DNA of 64,000 bases from Candidatus Thiodictyon syntrophicum (GCF_002813775.1 NZ_CP020370.1:310001-374000), one strand, 5' to 3'. Numbered from the stretch's first letter, positions 35,784-45,265 are shown. The notes: generated by a model from the sequence alone, not told the origin. Translations and numbers: made by a program.

Positions 35784-38700
35784 CTACGGCCCTTGCGGCG
35801 GGTCCCACCCGAAGGCCTGGCAGACGGGCAGGGCCTGCTCGCCCAGCGCGACGAGGAGCGCCGCGCGCTGCTCGGGGTCCAGGTCTTGGACCGCGGCGGC
35901 GAAGCCGCGGACCTCGCCCATCCAGGGCGGCTCGCCGTCCCAACCGCCCGACTCCCAGGCGGCTTGCAGTCGCTGAAACGACTCGAAAAAGCGCAACAGT
36001 GTCCCCGCCGCACCCGGCCAATCGGCCAGGTCCCGGCAGCCGCCGAGCAGCCAGGCGAGGGCGCGCAGCAGCGGCACCGCGGCGGCCAGCCAGCCACGCT
36101 CGACCAACTCGGCAAGCAGGCTTGCGCCTGCCACCCAGTCCGCGACGGCACCGGCCGGATCGCCGGACTGCTCGCGCGCAAGACCAAGGTTCAGGTACGC
36201 CAGGGCCAGGTCGTTGCGCAGCCCCGCCTCCCAACGCCCCTCGGGCTCCAGCAGTCGGCGCAGGTCCTCCATCAGGGTGATGGCCGAGTCGAAGTCGGCG
36301 ATGGCCGCCCCGGGTCCATGGCCGGTGGCGCGCTTCTTCGCGTTGCCGCGATTCATGTAGGCATTGGCCAGGCCGTTGCGCAGCCCCGCCTCCCAGCGCC
36401 CCTCGGGCTCCAGCAGTCGGCGCAGGTCCTCCATCAGGGTGATGGCCGAGTCGAAGTCGGCGATGGCCGCCCCGGGTCCATGGTCGGTGGCGTCCTGCTT
36501 GGCGTTGCCGCGGTTCATGTAGACAATGGCCAGGGCATCGCGCAGCCTGGCCTCCCAGCGGCCCTCGGGCTCCAGCAGTCGGCGCAGGTCCTCCCTCAGG
36601 GTGATGGCCGCGTCGTAGTCGGCGATGGCCGCCCCGGGTCCATGGCCGGTAGCTTGTGCCTTGGCGTTGCCGCGGTTCATGAAGGCAGTGGCCAGGTCGT
36701 CGCGCAGGACCGCTTCCCAGCGCCCCAGGGGCTCCAGCAGTTGGCGCAGGTCCTCCATCAGGGCGATGGCCGAGTCGCAGTCGGCGATGGCTTCCCCGGG
36801 TCCATGGCCGGTGGCGTTCTGTTTGGCGAGGCCGCGGTTCGTGTAGGCACTGGCAAGATCGTTGCGCAGCCCCGCCTCCCAGCGCCCCTCGGGCTCCAGC
36901 AGCCGACGCAGGTCCTCCCTCAGGGCGATGGCCGCATCGTAGTCGGCGATGGCCGCCCCGGGTCCATGGCCGGTGGCGTCCTGCTTGGCGTTGCCGCGGT
37001 TCATGTACGCACCGGCCAGGGCGTTGCGCAGCCCCGCCTCCCAGCGCCCCTCGGGCTCCAACAGCTGGCGCAGGTCCTCCATCAAGGCGATGGCCACGTC
37101 GCAGTCAGCGATGGCCGCCCCGGGTCCGTGGCCGGTGGCGTCCTGCTTGGCGTTGCCGCGGTTCATGAAGGCAGCGGCCAGGTCGTCGCGTAGCCCCGCC
37201 CCCCAGCGCCCCTCGGGCTCCAGCAGTCGGCGCACGTTCTCCATCAGGGCGATGGCCGCGTCGTAGTCGGGGATGGCCGCCCCGGGTCCATGGCCGGTGG
37301 CGTCCTGTTTGGCGTTGCCGCGGTTCGTGTACGCATTGGCCAGATCGTTGCACAGCCCCGCCTCCCAGCGTCCCTCGGGCTCCAGCGGTCGGCGCAGGTC
37401 ATCCATCAGGGCGATGGCGGCGTCGAAGTCGGCGATGGCCGCCCCGGGTCCATGGCCAGTGGCTTGTGCCTTGGCGGTGCCGCGGTTCATGTAGGCACCG
37501 GCCAGGTCGTTGCGCAGCCCCGCGGCCCAGCGCCCCTCGGGCTCCAGCACCCGTCGCAGGTCCTCGCTCAGGGCGATAGCCGCGTCGTGGTCGGCGATGG
37601 ACGCCGCGGGTCCATGGCCGGTGGCGTGCTGCTTGGCGTTGCCGCGGTTCAGGTAGGCAGCGGCCAGGTTGTTGCGCAGCCCAGCCTCCCAGCGCCCCTC
37701 GGGCGCCAGCCGCTGGCGCAGGTCCTCCATCAGGGCGATGGCCGCGTCGTGGTCGGCGATGGCCGCCGCGGGTCCATGGCCGGTGGAGCCCTGCATGGCG
37801 TTGCCACGGCTCATGTAGGCACCGGCCAGGCGATTGACCCAGAGTGGATCGTCACACCCCTGCATGGCCTCGGCCTGACGCAGCGCCAGGGTGTTCCAGC
37901 GGATCGACTCAGCGAGCCGATGGGTTCCGTAGGCGGCATTGCCCTCATCGACGATCCTCCAGAACAGCCCTTGATCCCCGGCAATGCGCCCAGCCAGCCC
38001 CGCATCCCCGCTCAGGTTGCCATGGGCCAGCGCATAGCGCAGCCGCCAGGGGTCCGGTCGGGTACCGGTGGCCGCGGCGCTCGGCGGCTCGGCGCCGTCT
38101 CCAGCTGGCGGGCTGACCAGTGCCAGCGCGTCCTCGGCCAGTCGGCGGTGGGTGGCCCGCAGGGCCGGGCCCCAGTCGGGGTGGTCGGCGATGACGGTCG
38201 CCAGGTCCTTGAGGCCCAACCGATAGCGGGAGCTGTCCGCGGACTCGCCGCGCCAGGCGCCCAAGACCGACTTGAGGCGCAGCAGGACATAGAGCAGCTC
38301 GCCGTCCACCCCCGGGTGCTGGATCAGGTCGGCCAGCGTCTCCAGCGGGACGCCGCGCCAGTCCGGGTCTACCGGGTAGGGCGCCTCGCGGCCTTCGACA
38401 TACCAGGCGTTGGCCTTCTCCAGTGCGGCCAGGGCGAGCAGCAGGGTGCGACCGAGCTCGGCCTGTTTGGGGGCGAGGTCGTCCTTGAGACGCTCGAGGA
38501 AGTCGGTATAGAGCTGCGCTTGCCCGGGCTGGCCGGCCAGCGCGTCCAGCGGCAGGTCGCGCTCCAGGATGCGGTCGATGAGGAAGGCGAAATAGAGGAA
38601 GAGCCCGTTGGAGCGCTCGATGAGGAGCGGGAAGCGTTCGTCGAAGTGTCGCCTGGCCTCGGACCGGGCGGTCTTGGGGTCCAGACCCGTGGCGAGTGCG

Positions 38701-40751
38701 TCGGACTCCAGTCGGGCACGGGCGCCCGCGGTCTCGCGCGCCAGATAGTCGCGCAGCAGTTGCACGTAGCCCGGGTCGCCCTGGTCCACCCGATGGACGC
38801 GCACGCACTCGCCCTGACGTGGGCCCTGACCTGGGCCCAGTCGCGGGACCAGACGCGGACCCAGCCAGGTCGGGCAGGCCTGTGCGTCATCCAGTGGGCG
38901 GGAGGTCAGCAGCAGATAGACGCCGTCCGGCAGGGTCGCGGGGGCGGGGATGAAGTCCAGGGCGCTGCGCGCGTGCTCGGGCGGGCGCAGCTCGTCGAGT
39001 CCGTCCAGTGCGATCAGCAGCCGGCCGCGGTGGCGGGTGAGCCTCATGCACTCGGCGACGAAGCCCAGGAAGGCGGCGGGCGGGTCGGCGGCCTTGTCGT
39101 CGATCTGGAGGCGCTCGTAGGCGGGCTCGGCGAGATCGAGGACGCGCGGGTCCTTGATCGCGCGCTCCAGTTGGTGCAGGAGTTGGACATGGCCGTAGCG
39201 GTATTCGCGGCGGATATAGACGGCGGCGACCTTCAGATCGTTGGGGAGCGGGTCTTTGTTCTCGAAGCCGCCGAGCGGGTCGAGTCCCTGCACGAACAGG
39301 CTCTTGCCCAGGTGGCCGGGGGCCTGGAGCCAGACGATGCCGCGGCGCTCGCCGGAGAGGAAATCACGTAGGGGTTGGCGCAGATAGCCGGGGGAGAGAT
39401 AGCGCCGGTCCAGCGCCGTGTCGTCCAGCAGGGCGACGATGCTGGCGTTCGTCAGGGACGGTCGATCGCCCCCGTCGGCGCCGAATCCGGGTGCCGGGGC
39501 GTCGGACTGCTCCATGGAGGCCAGGTGCAGGTCCGGGGCGCAATGCCAGGGCTGGCGCATGCGGTGGCCGATCTGGTAATCGAGCAGGTCGAAACGGCCG
39601 CGGTCGCGGTCCCAGCCGTTGAAGAGGAAGACATCGCGGTAGTTGCAGAGTGCGCAGACGCGGGCGGTCAGGTAGGGGCCGAGCGGGAGAACCCTCCCGT
39701 CGGCCGATGCGTCGCCCGGGTCCTCGGCCCGGCTAACCAGTAGGAGCGGGGCCGGGTCCTGGGTGTGCCCCGCCCCGGGGGCGGCGCCGCGGTGGTGGGC
39801 CTCCTGTCCCTCGGCGCCGATCAGCGGGCACCTGCCGCCGGGGCCATCGACCTCCAGGGTCAGATGGGCCCAGGGGTTCAGCGCCTGGGCATAGTCCAGA
39901 CCCTCGGCCAGGGTGGTGACCTCGGGCAGGTTGAGCGCCTTCCGCAACCTGGCATCGAGACCGCCGATGAGATAGTGGCGCAAGGTGTCGGTGACCTCGC
40001 TTGCGTCGAACCGGGTGGCGCCGTGGCCGAGCAAGTCGTTGCGCAGGGTCACCAGATGGTTCAGTGCCTGCTGGTAGGGGCTGGGCTTCTTGGGGGCCTT
40101 CCAGAAGAGCCGGGCCAGCCCGGGGGCGACCAGCCCACTGCCCGCGCCCTGCATCACCGCCCGTGACAGTTCCCGGGCCAGACCCATCCAGGTGCCCATG
40201 GACAGGTCGGTGCGGAAGAAGGTGCCGCGGATCTGCTGCTGGATCGCGGGCGGGCCGCCATGGTCCAGCAGGTCCCGGGCCAGGATGGTCGCCGGGACCT
40301 TGATCAGTACCTCGGCCGCGTCGCGCAGTTGCCACAGCACCCCGACCGCATGACCGCGTTCGAGGAGCGGTCCCAGCATCCCGACCTCGTGGGCGATGGG
40401 TCCGGGCCAGGCGGCGACCAGCCCGGCGAGCCAGGGTTGCGCCCGCCAGTCGCGGCCCAGGGCGCGGCAGTGCTCGGCCTCGCTGTCCAGTTCGGCCTGG
40501 GTGAGTGCCGGGGCCAGGGCCAGGCGCAGACGCCGTAAGGGGTCGAGCCAGCGCCGCAGCTTCGCGAGCGAGTCCCCGGCGATGGCGTCGAGCAGCCCCC
40601 AATCGGCATCCAGCAGCGCCTGGCCCCAGAGACCGCGCTCGATCAGTGGCGAGGCCAGGCGCCCGAGGCCCAGGTCGTCGAGCCAGAGCGTCAGGGCCTC
40701 CGGGGTCGCGATGTCGGCAAAGAGGTCGTTCTGGGACGGTGCGTCGCTCAT
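35784..40751 (-). CDS. Giant STAND NTPase with ten near-identical TPR-like repeats
   Basis: The start at 40751 (MSDAPSQNDLFADIATPE) gives 1,655 residues. The N-terminal 430 residues are helical without a family I recognise, ending in a Cys/Trp-rich part (CALCNYRDVFLFNGWDRDRG). The NTPase has a Walker A-like APGHLGKSLF (about 480) and Walker B RLLIALDGLDEL (about 580), a STAND layout with the winged-helix region behind. Residues about 973-1515 are ten tandem 54-residue units (consensus core AYMNRGNAKQDATGHGPGAA, then IADYDAAIALMEDLRRLLEP), TPR-like helix pairs, and then a degenerate one. STAND proteins sense ligands through repeats and trigger effectors; immunity or signalling is possible. The effector is not obvious. 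It lies eight bases after a toxin remnant. Confidence 0.75.
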   Translation of the reverse strand: MSDAPSQNDLFADIATPEALTLWLDDLGLGRLASPLIERGLWGQALLDADWGLLDAIAGDSLAKLRRWLDPLRRLRLALAPALTQAELDSEAEHCRALGRDWRAQPWLAGLVAAWPGPIAHEVGMLGPLLERGHAVGVLWQLRDAAEVLIKVPATILARDLLDHGGPPAIQQQIRGTFFRTDLSMGTWMGLARELSRAVMQGAGSGLVAPGLARLFWKAPKKPSPYQQALNHLVTLRNDLLGHGATRFDASEVTDTLRHYLIGGLDARLRKALNLPEVTTLAEGLDYAQALNPWAHLTLEVDGPGGRCPLIGAEGQEAHHRGAAPGAGHTQDPAPLLLVSRAEDPGDASADGRVLPLGPYLTARVCALCNYRDVFLFNGWDRDRGRFDLLDYQIGHRMRQPWHCAPDLHLASMEQSDAPAPGFGADGGDRPSLTNASIVALLDDTALDRRYLSPGYLRQPLRDFLSGERRGIVWLQAPGHLGKSLFVQGLDPLGGFENKDPLPNDLKVAAVYIRREYRYGHVQLLHQLERAIKDPRVLDLAEPAYERLQIDDKAADPPAAFLGFVAECMRLTRHRGRLLIALDGLDELRPPEHARSALDFIPAPATLPDGVYLLLTSRPLDDAQACPTWLGPRLVPRLGPGQGPRQGECVRVHRVDQGDPGYVQLLRDYLARETAGARARLESDALATGLDPKTARSEARRHFDERFPLLIERSNGLFLYFAFLIDRILERDLPLDALAGQPGQAQLYTDFLERLKDDLAPKQAELGRTLLLALAALEKANAWYVEGREAPYPVDPDWRGVPLETLADLIQHPGVDGELLYVLLRLKSVLGAWRGESADSSRYRLGLKDLATVIADHPDWGPALRATHRRLAEDALALVSPPAGDGAEPPSAAATGTRPDPWRLRYALAHGNLSGDAGLAGRIAGDQGLFWRIVDEGNAAYGTHRLAESIRWNTLALRQAEAMQGCDDPLWVNRLAGAYMSRGNAMQGSTGHGPAAAIADHDAAIALMEDLRQRLAPEGRWEAGLRNNLAAAYLNRGNAKQHATGHGPAASIADHDAAIALSEDLRRVLEPEGRWAAGLRNDLAGAYMNRGTAKAQATGHGPGAAIADFDAAIALMDDLRRPLEPEGRWEAGLCNDLANAYTNRGNAKQDATGHGPGAAIPDYDAAIALMENVRRLLEPEGRWGAGLRDDLAAAFMNRGNAKQDATGHGPGAAIADCDVAIALMEDLRQLLEPEGRWEAGLRNALAGAYMNRGNAKQDATGHGPGAAIADYDAAIALREDLRRLLEPEGRWEAGLRNDLASAYTNRGLAKQNATGHGPGEAIADCDSAIALMEDLRQLLEPLGRWEAVLRDDLATAFMNRGNAKAQATGHGPGAAIADYDAAITLREDLRRLLEPEGRWEARLRDALAIVYMNRGNAKQDATDHGPGAAIADFDSAITLMEDLRRLLEPEGRWEAGLRNGLANAYMNRGNAKKRATGHGPGAAIADFDSAITLMEDLRRLLEPEGRWEAGLRNDLALAYLNLGLAREQSGDPAGAVADWVAGASLLAELVERGWLAAAVPLLRALAWLLGGCRDLADWPGAAGTLLRFFESFQRLQAAWESGGWDGEPPWMGEVRGFAAAVQDLDPEQRAALLVALGEQALPVCQAFGWDPPQGP
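36190..37835 (-). repeat. Tandem repeat, ten units of 162 bp, inside the STAND gene
   Basis: The landmark TTCATGTA (or a one-base variant) recurs every 162 bases from 36352 to 37810, giving ten copies. Each unit encodes 54 residues, the period stays in frame, and the units differ by only a few bases each. They encode the TPR-like region of the protein. Confidence 0.92.
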
Positions 40752-40759
40752 CGTGAATC

Positions 40760-41035
40760 TCACTGGGCCCTGAGGCTTGCCGTCTGTCGCAGCAACGCTT
40801 CTATTTCCGGAATCAATTTCAACAGATTGGGCTGCACGAAACTCATTCCCGGCGCTGGGACGCGATTTCGCTTCGGGTCCGGCGGACTGTGCTTGTGATG
40901 CGGATGGGTACTCTGGAGCGACGGCTCATCGGGATGTGGCTGGGAATCGTACCAATAGCGCTTTTCGTCGTCCTTCCAGATCTCGTATCCATACCAATCG
41001 GCGTGCGAAAATGCTCGCTCATGCAGCGATCCGAA
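40760..41035 (-). pseudogene. Toxin-like frame without a start (TumE/DUF6516-like)
   Basis: A minus-strand frame open from 41035 reads [54 protein letters not shown] and stops at 40760-40762. The HPHHKH-x-PPD segment is typical of putative toxins of the TumE/DUF6516 kind. There is no ATG, GTG or TTG before the conserved part, and the N-terminal part of such proteins is missing, so it appears 5'-truncated against the antitoxin gene it overlaps. The STAND gene starts eight bases after its stop. Confidence 0.5.
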
Positions 41036-41288
41036 TCAATCCGGTGAGACTGGGGGCATTGCGCTGAATGCGCTGAATCTCATTGCGGTACTCGGCCTGA
41101 CGGGACAACCAGGTTCGATAAACGCTGGCCCATTCGCCGAAATCCAAGGTCCAACTGTCGTCTTCCGGTTCTTCTCCATTCAAATAGGCGGGGAAAAACG
41201 TCTCGGAACGCAGCCCATACTTGCGCTCGAACTCAAGAAGATCCTCTTCCAGGGCATGGATGTCGGCCAGAATTTCATGATGCCCCAT
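41019..41288 (-). CDS. Small acidic protein, probable antitoxin
   Basis: The start at 41288 follows GGAGG. The 89 residues are mostly helical ([40 protein letters not shown]). Such proteins occur next to TumE-like toxins and are presumed antitoxins. The stop overlaps the shifted frame of the truncated toxin. The frame looks intact. Function by position only. Confidence 0.55.
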   Translation of the reverse strand: MGHHEILADIHALEEDLLEFERKYGLRSETFFPAYLNGEEPEDDSWTLDFGEWASVYRTWLSRQAEYRNEIQRIQRNAPSLTGLIRIAA

Positions 41289-41402
41289 CGCCGGAACCTC
41301 CACCTGAGTGACTCGCGTTGAACAGTGGTGTACGGTGCGCAGGGTACGGCGGGCGCATCGGTTAGACAAGCGCAGAGGTCGTTGCGGCCCCGGGGGACGC
41401 GA

Positions 41403-41549
41403 TTATTCTCGGCAGCCGAGAGTTTTGCAGATCTCCGCCTGGATGCGCTCGAATGCAGGTTTCCGGAGTCGCCCGACCCGACGCACGACCAGGGATTGAT
41501 TGAGCGTAAAGACCTTATCGGACCGGACGATGTCACACGGCTGGGGCAT
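41403..41549 (-). pseudogene. C-terminal fragment of a PemK/MazF-type toxin
   Basis: The 48-residue frame (DIVRSDKVFTLNQSLVVRR, then VGRLRKPAFERIQAEICKTL) corresponds to the last third of PemK/MazF-like endoribonucleases, where a strand with KxFTLxxxLVxRRxGRL precedes the final helix. The N-terminal two thirds with the catalytic residues are absent. Its ATG overlaps the end of the antitoxin gene, so the deletion has joined the two. Confidence 0.6.
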
Positions 41550-41733
41550 GGTTCCAGGCGTCGTCCTGCGCAGTGTCCCAATCGCCTAAGTCGCTCTGTT
41601 GGGCGAGCATGAGTGCCCGGTCATCGCGCCTGGCCTCGCGCTCGGCGAGGAAACTTGCGAAATCGAGCACTTCCTGCGCGGCGGTTGCAGGCAGTCCTTT
41701 GACCGATTCGTAAACACGCTCGGCGATGGCCAT
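41533..41733 (-). CDS. DUF2281-type antitoxin
   Basis: The start at 41733 follows GGAG. The product of 66 residues begins MAIAERVYESVKGLPATAAQ and continues EVLDFASFLAEREARRDD, which is the DUF2281 antitoxin pattern, with an acidic Trp-containing tail (GDWDTAQDDAWNHA) that would bind the toxin. The partner is the PemK/MazF fragment at 41403. The antitoxin frame is complete. Confidence 0.7.
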   Translation of the reverse strand: MAIAERVYESVKGLPATAAQEVLDFASFLAEREARRDDRALMLAQQSDLGDWDTAQDDAWNHAPAV

Positions 41734-42071
41734 CACGGATCTCCTCGGATTGATGCGCGTCAACGGCGCGGCTACGCTCAACAGGATAGCACCCGGCGGC
41801 TCTCAGACAAGAGCCGACGCGAGTCCAGGCCGCAGCCCGAGCTGCGGTCAGGCCCCGCGGCGGCGCTGCGACCTCCGGGCGCCCGGCTGCCCTCAGTGGT
41901 GTTCAGCAGACCCGATGCCCACAGGGATGGGCGCTGCAACCTGTTCGGAGGCAGTGGCAGTTGGCCGCGCAGACTGGTTCGATCGATCATGAATCCGTGG
42001 CCGTGATCAAGGCGGGTTCGGACGTATCGGGATCGAGGTGCTGTATGCCTTGGTAATCCAACCCGCAGCAC
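41734..42071. other. Gene-free stretch
   Basis: No gene, repeat or palindrome that I can support. It separates the antitoxin remnant from the conserved housekeeping block. Confidence 0.5.
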
Positions 42072-43382
42072 TCAGGTCAGCGGCTCCTCCGAAACCTGGC
42101 GCTCCGGCCTGGGCGAGGCCAGCACCTTGTCGATGCGCCGACCGTCCATGTCGATGATCTCCAGGTCCCAGCCCTCCCAGTCCACCAGGTCTCCGGTCTG
42201 GGGTACCCGGCCCAGGAGCCACAGGAGCATGCCGCTCAGGGTGTGGTAGCGGCCCTTGTCCTCCTCCGGCACCGTCTTCAAACTCAGGCGGTCCTTCAGT
42301 TCCATGATCGGGATCAGCCCGTCCAGGAGCCAGGAGCCGTCCGGGCGTGCGACCGCCCAGGCGTCCTCGGGATCGCGGGGTTGGAACTCGCCGGTGACCG
42401 CCTCCAGCACGTCCTGCAGGGTGACGAGCCCCATAAGGTCGCCGTATTCGTCGATGACGAAGACCATCTGGGCGCCGTTGGCGCGGAATTCGCCCAGCAA
42501 CTGCATGCCGGTGAGCGACTCCGGCACATAGACCGCCGGCTCCAGGTCCGCGGCCAGGTCGACACCCTGACCACGCAGCGACTGGCTGAACAGGTGTTTC
42601 ATCACGGCGACGCCGACCACGTCGTCCAGGCCGCCCCGGCAGACCGGAAAGCGGGAATGGACCGAGCCGGCGATGCGCGCCAGATTCTCCTCCAGGGGCG
42701 TGTTGAGGTCGAGCCAGGCGATCTCGCCCCGCGGCACCATGAGCGAGCCCAGTTGCCGGTCGTCCAGGCGGAAGACGTTGCGCACCATGTGGTGCTCGGA
42801 GGCGTCGATCACCCCGGCCTGCGACCCCTCCAGCAGCAGGGCATGGATCTCGTCCTCGGTGACCCGGGAGCCGACCCGATCGCGCTGACCGAGCAGGCGC
42901 AGCAGGGCGCCGGTGGACCAGGAGAGTAGCCAGACGAAGGGGCGGGCGGCGACGGACAGGGCGTGCATAGGCCGCGCCACCACGCGCGCCACCCCCTCGG
43001 GGTCGATCTGGCCCAGGCGCTTGGGCACCAGCTCACCGACCACGATCGAGATATAGGTGATCAGGACGACCACCAGGACGGTGGCGGCGATCCCGGCCGG
43101 GTGCGGATTCACCCCCGCGACCTCCAGCAGGTCCGACAGGGGTTGCGCCAGCGCGGCCTCGCCCACGATGCCGCTTAAGACCCCGATGGAGGTGATGCCG
43201 ATCTGGATGGTGGAGAGGAAGCGGGTCGGGTCCTCGCCCAGCTTGATGGCCATCAGGGCGGCGGCGTCGCCCTCCTCTGCCCGGCGCGCCAGGCGGGTGC
43301 GCCGGGCGGTGACCAGGGCGATCTCGGACATCGCCAGGGCGCCGTTGAGGAAGATCAGGCCGATCAGAAACAGGACTTCCAT
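42072..43382 (-). CDS. HlyC/CorC family membrane protein (CNNM-CBS-CorC)
   Basis: With the start at 43382 (MEVLFLIGLIFLNGALAMSE) the protein has 436 residues: a DUF21/CNNM membrane domain with about four helices (GITSIGVLSGIVGE, VVLITYISIVVGELVPKRLG), two CBS motifs (VPRGEIAWLDLNT, FPVCRGGLDDVVGVA, VFVIDEYGDLMGLVTLQDV) and a C-terminal CorC_HlyC domain (RYHTLSGMLLWLLGRVPQ). Members are implicated in Mg2+/Co2+ handling. The location is the inner membrane. It follows the secretion ATPase gene on the same strand with 95 bp between. Confidence 0.88.
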   Translation of the reverse strand: MEVLFLIGLIFLNGALAMSEIALVTARRTRLARRAEEGDAAALMAIKLGEDPTRFLSTIQIGITSIGVLSGIVGEAALAQPLSDLLEVAGVNPHPAGIAATVLVVVLITYISIVVGELVPKRLGQIDPEGVARVVARPMHALSVAARPFVWLLSWSTGALLRLLGQRDRVGSRVTEDEIHALLLEGSQAGVIDASEHHMVRNVFRLDDRQLGSLMVPRGEIAWLDLNTPLEENLARIAGSVHSRFPVCRGGLDDVVGVAVMKHLFSQSLRGQGVDLAADLEPAVYVPESLTGMQLLGEFRANGAQMVFVIDEYGDLMGLVTLQDVLEAVTGEFQPRDPEDAWAVARPDGSWLLDGLIPIMELKDRLSLKTVPEEDKGRYHTLSGMLLWLLGRVPQTGDLVDWEGWDLEIIDMDGRRIDKVLASPRPERQVSEEPLT

Positions 43383-43477
43383 GGATGGGGTCTCGGGGGT
43401 GGGTACATAGGGTCGGGCAAGCGTTGGACTGCGGACGGGGCGGATGCCCCGTCCGGCGTGTCTGGTCGGGCCCCGAA

Positions 43478-45265
43478 TCAATCCGCCCGGATCGGCGCGA
43501 CCTTGAAGACCTCTTCCATGCTGGTCACCCCGCGGGCGGCCTTGAAGGCGCCGCTGATGCGCAGGGGACGCAGGCCCTTCTGGTAGGCCATCCGGCGCAA
43601 GGGGGTCTCGTCGAAGGCCGGGGTGATGAGGTCACGGATCTCGGCGTCCAGGGTCAGGATCTCGTAGAGACCGATGCGCCCATAATAGCCGGTGTTGCGG
43701 CATTCCAGACACCCCTTGGGCTGCCACAGGGAGCCCGGGGGGCTGAGCTTCCAGGGATTGATCAGCGATTCCCACAGGTCCAGGTCGGCGGTGACCTCCT
43801 GTTTGCAGTGGGGACAGAGGGTGCGCACGAGACGCTGCGCGACCACGCCGATGACGGTCGCCTTGATCAGGTAGTGGGGCACGCCGATGTCCAGGAGGCG
43901 GGTGATGGCCGACGGGGCGTCGTTGGTGTGCAGGGTGGACAGGACCAGGTGTCCGGTGAGGGACGCCTGGACCGCCATCTCCGCGGTCTCCCGGTCGCGG
44001 ACCTCACCGACCATGATGATGTCCGGGTCCTGGCGCATCAGGGTGCGGATGCCGCTTGCGAAGTCCAGCCCGATGTTGTGCTGCACCTGCATCTGGTTGA
44101 AGGCCGGCTCCACCATCTCGATGGGCTCCTCCACGGTGCAGACATTGACCTGCGGCGTCGACAGGGTCTTCAAGGTGGAATACAGCGTCGTGGTCTTGCC
44201 GGAACCGGTGGGACCGGTCACCAGGATGATGCCGTGGGGCCGCCCGACCATAGCCTGCCAGCGCTTGGCGTCTTCCTCGCCGAAGCCGAGATCGGCGAAG
44301 TTGCGCAGCAGCACGTCCGGGTTGAAGATGCGCATCACCAGTTTCTCGCCGAAGGCGGTGGGCATGGTGGACAGACGCATCTCCAGTTCCCGGCCGTCCT
44401 CGGAGCGGGTCTTGATGCGCCCGTCCTGGGGACGGCGCTTCTCGGCCACGTCCATGCGCCCCAGAATCTTGATCCGGCTGGTAATGGCGGTCATCACCAG
44501 GGCCGGGACCTGATAGACCGGGTGCATGACTCCATCGATGCGGAAACGGATGTTGCCGACCTCGCGCCGCGGCTCCAGGTGGATGTCGCTGGCCCGCTGG
44601 TCGAAGGCGTACTGGAGCAGCCAGTCGACGATGTGTACGATGTGGCTGTCGTTGGCGTCGATCTGCCCCGACTTGCCCAGTTCCACCAGGGCCTCGAGGT
44701 TGCCCAGTCCGACGAAGCGCCGGGTCCCGTCGGTGACGCTCGCCCCCTTGACCGAGTTGGAGACGCCGAAGAACTCCTTGCGGTAGCGCTCGATATCCCG
44801 GGGGTTGGCAACTACCCGCACGATCTCGCGCTTGATGATCCCGCCCAGTTCCTCGATCCAGCCGGTGAGATAGGGCTCGGAGGTGGCGAAGACCGCCCGC
44901 ACCGGGGAGATGGACACCGGCAGGATGCGGTTCCAGGTCGCATAGGAGGCGGTGACCAGGTCACCCACGTTGGGGGCGTCGATCTTCAGTGGATCGATGC
45001 GCAGGTACTCGAGCCCGGCGCGCTGAGCGAGCCAGAGGGTCAGCTCTTCCAGGGTGATGATGCGCTTGGAGTTGGCGTGGTGGAGCTTGGCGTCGGCTAC
45101 CAGTTCCAGCGCGTGGTGGTCCGCCCGGTCCTTGGGGGTGACACTGAACAGCACGGTCTGGGCGCTCGCGGGCACGATCATGCCGTCGGCGACCAGGTCA
45201 TCCAACACCTCCTCGACACTCAGGCGATGGTCGGGACGACTCTCGATCTGTTTCGCTGACGCCAC
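43478..45265 (-). CDS. GspE/PilB-type secretion or pilus ATPase
   Basis: The GTG at 45265 is nine bases after GGAGG and gives 595 residues; the longer frame upstream lacks a site. Present are the N1 domain (WLAQRAGLEYLRIDPLKID), Walker A VTGPTGSGKTTTLYSTL, the Asp box TVEEPIEM, Walker B DPDIIMVGEVRDRETAE, the His box STLHTNDAPSAITR, and a four-Cys zinc site (LCPHC and CLEC). This is the hexameric motor of type II secretion or type IV pilus assembly. No other pilus or secretion genes are in the window, so it is an orphan or its partners are elsewhere. Confidence 0.88.
   Translation of the reverse strand: MASAKQIESRPDHRLSVEEVLDDLVADGMIVPASAQTVLFSVTPKDRADHHALELVADAKLHHANSKRIITLEELTLWLAQRAGLEYLRIDPLKIDAPNVGDLVTASYATWNRILPVSISPVRAVFATSEPYLTGWIEELGGIIKREIVRVVANPRDIERYRKEFFGVSNSVKGASVTDGTRRFVGLGNLEALVELGKSGQIDANDSHIVHIVDWLLQYAFDQRASDIHLEPRREVGNIRFRIDGVMHPVYQVPALVMTAITSRIKILGRMDVAEKRRPQDGRIKTRSEDGRELEMRLSTMPTAFGEKLVMRIFNPDVLLRNFADLGFGEEDAKRWQAMVGRPHGIILVTGPTGSGKTTTLYSTLKTLSTPQVNVCTVEEPIEMVEPAFNQMQVQHNIGLDFASGIRTLMRQDPDIIMVGEVRDRETAEMAVQASLTGHLVLSTLHTNDAPSAITRLLDIGVPHYLIKATVIGVVAQRLVRTLCPHCKQEVTADLDLWESLINPWKLSPPGSLWQPKGCLECRNTGYYGRIGLYEILTLDAEIRDLITPAFDETPLRRMAYQKGLRPLRISGAFKAARGVTSMEEVFKVAPIRAD

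Noticed and set aside
36190-37835. Ten regular repeats as a possible CRISPR array
   Set aside because: The period is 162 bp with no spacers, the repeats are coding and in frame within the STAND protein.
43385-45259. 624-codon open frame on the plus strand
   Set aside because: It is the complement of the secretion ATPase gene, which has all catalytic motifs; the plus-strand product has no family features and a His/Asp/Gly/Val-rich shadow composition.
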